Source: Capitella teleta
Taxonomy: Eukaryota > Annelida > Polychaeta > Capitellidae
Length of the DNA stretch: 64,000 bases
Assembly: GCA_000328365.1 (NCBI GenBank)
Contig: KB310082.1
Location: forward strand, 324,851 to 388,850
Direction: 5' to 3'
The notes below the pieces were generated by a model. That model saw only the letters and a list, made by a program, of their open reading frames with translations. It ran no database searches and had not been told where the DNA came from. Each line of letters opens with the position of its first letter. Within the stretch, counting starts at the first letter, position 1. Of this stretch, positions 55,085 to 64,000 are shown one piece after another. Made by a program: the position numbers and the translations under genes.

Positions 55085-56070
55085 ACCACGGTCTTAGACA
55101 GACAACGACCCGGAATTCTGAATATGGTTCTACTCAACCCCTGGTCAGTACGAAACAAGACGACGGCAATCAACGACTAGATCATCGATCTCTGTATTGA
55201 TGTCTTGTGCATCACCGAGACATGGCTCACTGGAACTGACTCTGATCAAGCAACAATTGCAGCGATGTCACCAGGAGGATATAGACTGTAACAGAGAACC
55301 AGGAGGTGGGGTTGCAGTGGTACACTGCTCCACACTTAACCTTCAGATGAATGCTGATGCGGTCGATGTCTCTTCCTTTGAATACCTTGACGGTGCAATA
55401 GTCGCTGCATCTTCACCCAGGTTGCTCGTCCTTTATCGACCTCTCAACAACTGTCCTATGAGTCAATTCCACACTGAGTTCTCAAATATTCTTGAGATGC
55501 TTGCACATCACAGCGGTAACGTGATGATTGTTGGAGATTTGAACGCCTATCTTGATGACCCTGCTGACCGCGATGCAAATGATTTCGGGAGACTCATCAC
55601 AACCTTTGGACTGCAACAGCATGTTTAGCAAGCGACGCACCGAAATGGCCAAACATTGGATTTAGCCATCACAAGGATCGATGATCGCACGGTCAAAGCT
55701 TTGGAGGCAAATGATTATGGCTTCCCTGATCACTACTCAGTGCTCATTGAAACAGTGACTTACAGAAGGTACAAGCGCATCACCGATGATCAACTTCATG
55801 CAACCATCATGCAATCAGAGCTTTCAGCACCAAGTCCTGCTCAACCTCTTACTGAAATAATAAGCATGTATGAAACACACTTATTGCAAATTCTTGATGA
55901 AATGGCACTTCTTAGGACTCGAGAGATGGAAAGGAAAGGAAAGTGGTACAGTGACGGGGTTCGTGCAGCCAAGCAAGAACGACGTAAAACCCTAAAGGAA
56001 GTGGTGGAAGACCGGTTCAGTTGTTCATCAAGAGATCTACATCGAACACCGAGAACGAGTGAATGAGTTG
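55085..56070 (+). mobile_element. LINE fragment, APE-type endonuclease region
   Basis: Open frames at 55197-55628 and 55656-56066 and their neighbours carry the non-LTR endonuclease motifs in order: LLNPWSVRNKT, ITETWLTG, LVLYRP, GDLNAYLDD, HRNGQTLDLAITR and PDHYSVLIE. A linker with coiled-coil-like residues follows and the copy stops before any reverse transcriptase. Frame changes near 55190-55320 and an in-frame stop at 55626 show that it is dead. The CR1/L2-like clade is likely but unproven. Confidence 0.85.
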
Positions 56071-56334
56071 ATTGATGCAGCAAATCTTGTGACATCTAAC
56101 CACAATATAGGTCTATTGGTCATTCACATTCTCACACATTTATTCCAGCCAAAATATTGATTATAAACAAGTCAGAGATAATTTCTTTATAATGGCACGC
56201 ACTTGTGAACTGTGATCAATCACGGTGGTACACGTAAACTATTTGTGAATAATTTTATCTTTGCCCGATAACGGACGGCCTTTTCTGGACCACCACAGGA
56301 GATATTTGTGAATTTATGACTGATATCTTCCAAG

Positions 56335-56368
56335 TACTAGTATACTAGTATACTAGTATACTAGTATA
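56335..56368. repeat. (TACTAGTA)n palindromic tandem tract
   Basis: Four tandem TATACTAG units. Each unit is near self-complementary, so the tract can fold on either strand. Confidence 0.95.
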
Positions 56369-56590
56369 GTACCCGCACTCAGATTGGCATCAGAGGAATC
56401 GACCTCTTGCCTCTTCTTACCCGCAAAGAAAACGCTCGATCCCTTTAACTATATTGGACATAATGTGACACTATGTGTACATTTTTCATGGTTTTATACA
56501 CTCTGAACCTGGTGAAACAATAAAAGCTGTTAGTGTGTGTATTTACTGTATGAATTAACAAATTGACTTGACATAGAATATAGGCATTTG

Positions 56591-56680
56591 TATGTGTGAT
56601 TAGTGTGTGTGTGAGTGTTAGTGTGTGATGGTGTGTGTGTGTGTGTTAGTGTGTGATGGTGTGTGTGTGTGTGTGTTTGT
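56591..56680. repeat. TG-rich microsatellite
   Basis: Interrupted (TG)n with repeated GTTAGTGTGTGATG blocks. Confidence 0.9.
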
Positions 56681-57423
56681 TACCAACCACGTCGACAACA
56701 TCAAACAGTATGGAAAAAGGAAAATAGAAAAATATGCAAAAGAGGGCGAAAAAGAGAAGGCGCGATATCTGGGGCAACCCCATTGACATCTAGATCATAA
56801 CAGCTCGTTGACATTGTTGGAAGAAAGGATATCGCTATATTGCCATAAATTTAGTTTAATCTCTCATAAGCTCAAGTCAAAACATATTAACCAACACTCA
56901 AGCATGTCACAGTTGCCACTACCAAGAACGGCTTATATATCAATCTCAATAATTGTTATAGATTTTTTTTTCTGTTTCAGTGCACTCAAATATGGAGATG
57001 CCATTGAGCAATGATTGAGAGGAAATTACTGATCTAGGCCAGATGGTTTAAAACACAAAGAACGTGTAAATTGTATGCTCCACACTTTTCCATTCCAATC
57101 ACACACCCGCTATCAATTGATATCAGCATAATTCGAGACTTTGATAAAGGTACACTGAGTATAAAGGGAAAAACAAAAGACAAGATGGAAAAAGAATACA
57201 ACAGAGGAAAACATCAATTACGTTCCATCTCCAGTTCCCACCTCCTCCCTCTTCATCGATTTACTTCTCTGTGCATCTTATTCTTTATTGTAAGTACACG
57301 CACACTTGGGTGAGTGGGGTGACGCTTCTTATCAGATGTGAACCTGGAACCTAATGAGGTCCTCGAGGAGTCATAGATAACTGCTTGCATCACAACACAA
57401 GCACCAGTGTCTCAGAGGCAGCT

Positions 57424-60400
57424 ATGATGGTCGGGCAGAGCGCCATCCTCATCCTGCTCCTTGTCGGTGCATCCAAATGCACCATCCCAAGCGTGCGGGA
57501 CAAGATCGACCAGTTTCTGGACGCAGATCCTTCCTTCAGCAAAGCTCTTCATGGCATGCTCTACTCCAGTAATCTACCGGACGAATTTCACGAAGCTGTT
57601 CAACCTTTCGAGGATGACGACCTTGCTAGATTTAGAAAGATGATGCGAATGGCTCCACCAGCAGGACGTCAAGACTTCGACCTTTTACTCGATGGAGCTG
57701 CGTTGCCTGATTTCAACAAATTTCTCGACCTGAGTGTCGAAGACATCGCCGAACGTCTGTTGGAAGACGAAAGCCGGGTGCAACAATTTGCCCAATTGCT
57801 GGTTGAAAATGATTTCGACAGGGTGAACATAACAGATCCTGGATATCAGGATTGTATGGTTGATGTTGGGTCCTACTTGGATCCACTCGTCCAACCACTT
57901 AGGATTGCAATCTGTAGGATCATATTTTGCGATGACAACCCTATTCTATGCAGACAATGCGACAACATGCCTGATGGGGGACCCTTCCAAGAATGGTCCT
58001 TTGAGAGTGAGTTTTCATTCGAATAACAAAACACGATTTGATCCCTTGATCTCTTGATCCCTCGTTCAGTGCTGGGTGCCATGGCAAAAGTACCGGAGGG
58101 TATTCGAGAAGGTCGCTTGCACTGGCAAGGGGCGTACGAATACTGCGAAGAGATGGATGTGGAGTACAACCACACAGCATCGAATGAATTGAGGCAATTT
58201 AAAGGGAAGTACACCAGACTCAAATTTGGTGTTCCTATTGTAAGTACACCCATTTAAAATTCAACCAGACCCTGGTAGTGAGAACTAATTTGCCTTCAGT
58301 TCAATACCACAGTCACCTTGCCGTTCTACTTCGGGATGTGTGTTCCAAGTACATGCAATAGCGATCACATCTACACTTTTATGTTGGGTACGTTGAGAAC
58401 TAAAATCATCAGAAACGTACACAATTTGCTTTTCAACAACAGAAAACAATTTGATATCGCTGATTTTCGATCTCCTTTCTCTGGACGTGAATGAAGTTTA
58501 CCAGGGCCGTCATCTGGATGCCAGCACCGATGGCCAGTTCATTGCAGCAGTGTAAATAAACAATGACCTTGACCATTGACCTCCACTTATCCTTTCGATT
58601 ATTCCAGAACCATTTTCCTGTTGTTGATCGTCGTGGTTATTGTCGCAAGCGTCTGGGATGGCTGTCCATGTTTGCGGAAGCGTTGGATTTCCTCCCGGAT
58701 CCAGTCAATCCCCAGGTGTGTGAATTTCCCTGCGTTTGAAGAAATAATCGAAGCGAACGGGACCAAAGAAACTTCCTTTGACGCCAATAATCCGCCCCCA
58801 TACGACAACGCAATGATGCGCCGGTTCTCGAGCATAGGTCTGTCGTGCTTTCTACTTGCATTGTTGTGGTCAACTGTGTGGTCATTCCAGATGACAGCAT
58901 GGTCAATCTGGAGCGTAAATCATCATCCGCGTCTTTACACCGAGCACCGAGTTACCTGTCTCAGGTAAGCGCAATGTCAACCGCAGAACTCATTGAAAGC
59001 GTCGAGAAAACCGAAGAGCATCTTTCGATTGGTAGGTTATCTGAACAATCTGGCGATACACATCACCATGATCTATTCTTCAGGGTGGTTGGAGCGCCTG
59101 GAGGTTTTCTTGACTGGTTTTTCTGCCTACAGCAACATCCGGCGTATTTTTCATTGTGAAGATTTCGCCGATAACATAGCATGCCTGAATGGTATTCGAT
59201 CCATGAGCTTCGCGTGGATCATGGTCGGGAACACTTGGCTCTTCGGGCCAGTGTACAACGAGTGCTGGGTCACTTGTGAGTTGAAATAATAAAGTTTCTC
59301 GGTCCAGAAATCTAACATTGCACGTGAATCTTTTGCAGCAAATTTATTCAGTGCTCTGAGAAAAATACCGAAAGAATGGGACTTTCAAATTGTGTTGAAC
59401 TATGGCCTCAACACTGACACCTTCCTCGTCATGAGGTCAGCACATCTTCCTCCTCCCCCTTCTCCTCCCCCTCTTTCTCCCCTCTCCTCTTCCTCCTCTT
59501 TCTCCTCCTCCACCTTCTCCTTTTCATTCACAGTGGTCTTCTCGTGACATATTGGTGGCTGATTCGCTTCGAGAAGAACGACAACAGACTGTCAGTCGGT
59601 GGCATCATCTATCACATCGCCCACAAGTACTGGCGGTACGCAGTGCAACCTCTGTGGAAGAACGTATAACTGACAAATCTCTCCACTCAGAATGATGCCC
59701 GCAATCATGTTAGGACTTGCTTTCTACTCGTCACTGTACCTGTACCTCGGCGATGGTCCATTCTATCCTCCGTTCATCCAAGATGCCGAAAACTGCCGGA
59801 CCAATTGGTGGCCGAACCTTCTGATGATCAACAACATAGTCAACACAGAGAAAACGGTCAGTCAGCCACACAATTCTGATCGCTTGACCGATGTCCACTT
59901 TTGCAGTGCTTAACTTGGTTGTGGTTCCCGGCGATGCTCTTTCAACTTCACGTCGCTGCGATCGTTGTTCTGGTGCCACTCGTCCTGTAGTTTATTTTGT
60001 AATTTATTCATGACGTCATCTCATTTGCATATTTTTCCCAGAATGCCCTCAGCGGCTTACGTAATCCTGGCTGGGATGTTCATCGCCCACATTGGAGCCA
60101 CGGCAGGTGTCACCTACCGGATCCAGTGAGTATGCGACTTCCTAATTTGAGACCCCTCCCTCTTCTCTGAGATAATAATTTATTAGATAGAATTTTTAAC
60201 ATAATTATAGGCTGATTATAAAAAAAATACGCGTATAATTGATATCCATATGTTATCTTGCATGTCATTGACATGCACCTAAAAAGTAATTGATTTATAT
60301 CGCATATGCAATATTATGCACTGATAACCAATGATAAGAACGGCCTTTGCTTAAGTGGGACTCTATTTATTACCCTTGACACATTTTAAAGACTACATCA

Positions 60401-61994
60401 AGTGATTTTTTTTTCTTTGTGATTGTGCATTAATAGTATGAAATAACAATGACATAGAATATGATGAGCTGATATGAGAATATGATGTACAATTCTACAG
60501 ATGGTCGTTGGCAGTACCTGCTATACCTGGACTGCCAGTGTTATTATGGAAGCAGAGGCGTCACTGCAGAAGAACGAGGCCTCGTTCACTTAGTGTGTCT
60601 TTATATATTATCCGTTTCCTTTACGGTTTGAATTCTTAATGTATCATTGCATATGTAGAAAAACAGTGCACTATCGGATTTTTAACTGTGAAAGCAAGCG
60701 CATCCGAGTGATCCGACCAAATAATACTATTTGATTATGACTTGGCGTCAAATGTAAATATTCTGATTGCTTTGTAGTGATGAAAGTGACGACAGCATGA
60801 GCGGCTACTGGGACTTCATGGTGGCCCCCTGGTGCCGCGCTGGTTCCTATCTAATCGGCATGATTCTCGGCATCGCACTCTTCAAGTTGCGAGGGAGAGC
60901 AGTGACCATGCACTGGGTGGGTACTGGACCTAGTGTAGCCTCATCTCAATGCCCGTTTTTGCTCGTAGCTCGTTGTGCTCGTCGGCTGGGCGTCATCCAT
61001 CATGCTCATCATGCTCGTCATCTTCATTCCTCATTCGGAAATCAAAGATGGAGGCTCAGAATGGAGTCAGTCTCAGAACGTTGCGTACGATACGATTGCT
61101 AGGAACACCTACTCTCTGGGCGTCGCCTGGATCATATTTGCCTGTCACGTCGGATATGGAGGTGAGAACGTACTCTGTTATTCTCAGCACGTGGCTTCAA
61201 TGACATTCGTTGGTAGGTGTCATCGATTCTCTGCTGTCTTACAAGTTCTGGTGGCCGTTGTCGAAGCTGGTGTTTCTGGCACTGTGCACCCACTCAATGA
61301 TCATCTTCGTTTTGGACTACGGACGCATGACTCCTCTGTACATCACTGTGTACCACCAGGTAGATAGCACCATGCATCCACAGAAAGCTGTATGTTTAGA
61401 GCTGGGTAGAGAAATATCAAAGGCTCCGTGGTGGGAGGCTGATCATGCCAACCACAGTTCTCCAGCACGAAGCTTCAGATATTTCCAAAAAAGAACACAG
61501 GCATTAAAAGTTAACTGTGACATCGTTGGAACGTGAAAACAAGAAATAACCATTGATGACTATGTTCACACACTGAGAATTTTTACTTTTTACAGAACTA
61601 CAGGGTCATTGGGCATTTCTGGATGAACCTGCTCCTGGGTTTCTTATGGGCGATCCTTTGGCAGTACCCTGTATCGGTGGGATGGGAAAGAGCTCTCATG
61701 TGCAAGAATAAAATCCAGTGGATCAGAGCAGGGCGCCACCCGAAGGAGGAACTGGAGATGATCGAACAGGACTTCCAGATCCGCAAAGTGGGAGCCACGA
61801 TGACCGATACGGCCCCGGAACCAGCTGTCAACGCTTCCGCTGGAATCGATATTTCGATTGGGGGATATGTTCCCTACGTAAAAGACAACAATCCATACCA
61901 GAATTTCAGCTCCATGGACCAGAAATCGTCTTCCGAACAGACGCAGCATCGAAGTGAATACATCAACCGGCAAACCAGCACCACCACAATTTGA
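57424..61994 (+). CDS. NRF-6-like acyltransferase-3 membrane protein
   Basis: Related to C. elegans NRF-6 (nose resistant to fluoxetine): a secreted-side NRF domain plus an Acyl_transf_3 multi-TM domain thought to move acyl groups across or at a membrane. Sixteen exons join to 971 aa: 57424-58006, 58070-58239, 58300-58387, 58443-58551, 58608-58837, 58891-59031, 59084-59275, 59339-59435, 59534-59635, 59691-59856, 59907-59986, 60042-60125, 60778-60916, 60969-61161, 61217-61359, 61596-61994. MMVGQSAILILLLVGASKC is a signal peptide. The NRF domain shows HWQGAYEYCEEM and FYFGMCVPSTCNSDHI. The first TM is TIFLLLIVVVIVASV, then a cytosolic loop, then LTGFSAYSNIRRIF, CLNGIRSMSFAWIMVGNTWLF, NTDTFLVMSGLLVTYWWL, NWWPNLLMINN and SLGVAWIIFACHVG. 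The family's usual GHT is GNT here. A cytosolic tail of about 85 residues ends the protein. Substrate unknown. Confidence 0.93.
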
Positions 61995-63970
61995 AGTCAA
62001 AACAGTCTGCGTGCCGATGTGCAAGCGGGGCAGTCCTTGTGTATTCAGCATAATATTCACCTTTGTGCACTTACACTCAAATGTGAAGTGTATATGTTGG
62101 GAGAACTAAAGTCACATCAAACAATGACAAACAATTCATTAAAGCAACTTCATTGTGTCACTCAACTGATTCTGAATATGTTATGTGAGATTTGTTTTCA
62201 TGTTGTCGTCATCCTCACTCGAGGGGAAATGGCTTGGCTGTACTAATCATGCCTTTGATTTGAGATCTACTGCGAGATAATCTTTGCTATACAGATTTAT
62301 ATCATAATTAATAATACTAATCAATAGCGAGCACAATATTTCCTCACTTAAACACGACGATTTCCGATAAAACAATATCTAATAAATACACATAATATAA
62401 CATGTTACATATGTTTGTAAAATCATTACAAAATATATTATACTCATTATAGGGTGGATATTGAATTAATTAACAGGACATCTCACTATTGTGAAAAAAA
62501 TAAAATCGCCATAGCGTGTCCCCTGAGGCACCTGCAATTTCGCACGGAGCATGAAATAAACGTCCATTCGACATAAAATTCATACTATAATACGAGTAAA
62601 AATACAGAAAGGTTAACACAGAGGCCATTGATTCTTGAATTTCCACATTGAGCAGAGTTTTGTCTGATCTATTGATATCTCATTTTTTATTCATTTTTTG
62701 TTCAGATTCATAGGTTAACGGGTACTTTTATTTATTTATTTTTTATTCCCGATCCCCACCCAGTTTTTGGTGTCCGACAAGGTGAAGAAATCGGTAAGAA
62801 TTTTGAATAGCTGGTGCATGGCTGACAAGCCGCTGATGCTCATTCCGCGCTGGTCTCTGGCCTGTGACCTTCTTGTTTGATAGTCGCGTGCACCCTTCAA
62901 CCACTTGGTCACCGTGACATATGTCATGCGTAGCTTTCTCTATTATACTGTTCTTTCATGATCATTGATTTTCATTGATGTACAACTCATATCCTGATCG
63001 AGATTGAGTACCATCCCTCAGCTCCCTAAATACTAGTAGTTGATTAATAATGTCGACAGTATAGGATACTTGACCTGAATTGATCGCTAAATTAATGCTC
63101 GCTTGTCAATAATGCTTTCTAATTGGGCGTCCAGTGTATTGTCCACACACTTGTGTATGCTTATTCGAATTGCAGGCTTAGATTCATGTGATATTGATGC
63201 AGACTGCTGAAGTTTACTTACTGTCAATTTGGTGCATAGTACGAATTGTATTTCCACATGAAACACGACGATGGCTGTGGCATTCTCAGACTCCTGATTC
63301 ACGCGCTAATTCAAAAATAATTTTTAACTATTAATCATTTACGGATATTTCCAATATTTTCCTCATAAATACATCAAAGCAATGAAAAATAAATGTGTTT
63401 GTGAAATTTTGATTGAATAATAATAAAATAGTCAAATGAAGCCCAGAAAAGAGCACTAGTACTGGCATAAAAATTATGTTCTTTATGGTGATTAAACATT
63501 AATAAAAACAAGAAAACATTATGTGAATTATACAATTATTTGTGCATATATGTGCCTAGTTTTATTGAAATTAATGCATCCAAAGTAGTCATAACGGTCC
63601 AGTAAACACGTTTTCCGCAATCCTTTTATTGTATTTCCCTGAAAGAGCATCATTTATTCCTTTAGTGAGATATTGAAGTATCATGTTATGAATCAAAATA
63701 TTATTATTCCAATTATACTGGCTGAAGTGAAATAGCAATCTCGCAATTTGTTAAGTATATATTTGTAGATGATCGAACAGTGCGGACGAACTGATTATAC
63801 ATTCAACCCACTGGAATGAAAAGCACAGAAATAAATAAATATATAGGCCTACAGATTTCACAACTTTTGACACTTACTCGGAAATCGTTAGTGTCGGAAT
63901 TCCTTGAAATTACATAAATCTTTATTCATACGCACATGTATTACAGTGGTATAATCAAAAGGGAATGGAG
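61995..63970. other. Downstream region, no gene recognised
   Basis: 3'UTR of the acyltransferase gene followed by AT-rich intergenic DNA. A 63-codon minus-strand frame at 62736-62927 lies in a locally GC-richer patch but matches nothing I know. Confidence 0.45.
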
Positions 63971-64000
63971 GAAAAAAAAAAAAAAAAAAAAAAAAAAAGA
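63971..64000. repeat. A-run at window end
   Basis: About 28 consecutive A residues reach the window edge. It could be a retroelement tail or simple repeat; the continuation is not visible. Confidence 0.7.

Larger units (their letters stand above)
56071..57423. other. Intergenic with simple repeats
   Basis: Contains a palindromic ACTAGTAT tandem tract and a TG-rich tract (listed separately). No gene. The end should hold the promoter of the acyltransferase gene. Confidence 0.5.

Noticed and set aside
58845-59159. Separate gene suggested by a 104-codon ORF
   Set aside because: Its useful part (58891-59031) is exon 6 of the acyltransferase gene; the remainder is intron read-through.
62736-62927. 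63-codon minus-strand ORF in a GC-richer patch
   Set aside because: No family resemblance and no splice or poly(A) support.

Overview
The window is animal nuclear DNA: AT-rich, with multi-exon genes, consistent GT-AG splice sites, many introns of only about 50-70 nt, one minor-spliceosome (U12-type) intron, tRNA-derived SINEs, MITEs, a Tc1/mariner relic and a LINE relic. Gene content (a Scribble with LRRs plus four PDZ domains, claudin-superfamily four-TM proteins, an NRF-6-type acyltransferase, a class A GPCR, and a fused pseudouridine glycosidase/kinase) fits an invertebrate metazoan. The tiny introns and claudin-like paralogues would suit a sponge or another marine invertebrate, but I cannot fix the phylum from sequence alone. 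All exon coordinates below were joined by hand from splice signals, reading phase and family conservation.

Layout. 1-4.9 kb: ribosomal P0 gene RPLP0 (minus) with four 117-bp copies of an H/ACA-like snoRNA in its first coding intron; diverged direct repeats flank the locus. 5-7.3 kb: a long AAT microsatellite and one small membrane-protein ORF. 7.35-14.17 kb: two near-identical 3-kb copies separated by an LTR-element start and a 50-N assembly gap; the copies differ by a SINE insertion with a clean empty site and by a 223-bp tandem repeat, so they may be two haplotypes joined in scaffolding. 15.5-27.6 kb: a 17-exon pseudouridine catabolism gene (plus) whose 8.5-kb intron 13 holds three claudin-like genes on the opposite strand. 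28.2-29.1 kb: an intronless TECR gene (minus). 30.5-49.0 kb: Scribble (plus), at least 34 coding exons and 1,571 aa, with nested transposons in one intron. 50.6-51.5 kb: Tc1/mariner relic. 52.4-53.4 kb: single-exon GPCR (minus). 55.1-56.1 kb: LINE relic. 57.4-62.0 kb: 16-exon NRF-6/acyltransferase-3 gene (plus). The remainder is intergenic, ending in an A-run.

The genes do not form an operon or a single pathway. Two links may matter. The claudin-like genes and Scribble both belong to epithelial junction and polarity biology. The three claudin paralogues share exon structure and sit inside one host intron, which points to local tandem duplication there. Non-coding signals worth following are the snoRNA array, an over-represented ATCATAACG motif (sometimes in inverted pairs), and an over-represented TACATGTA octamer.
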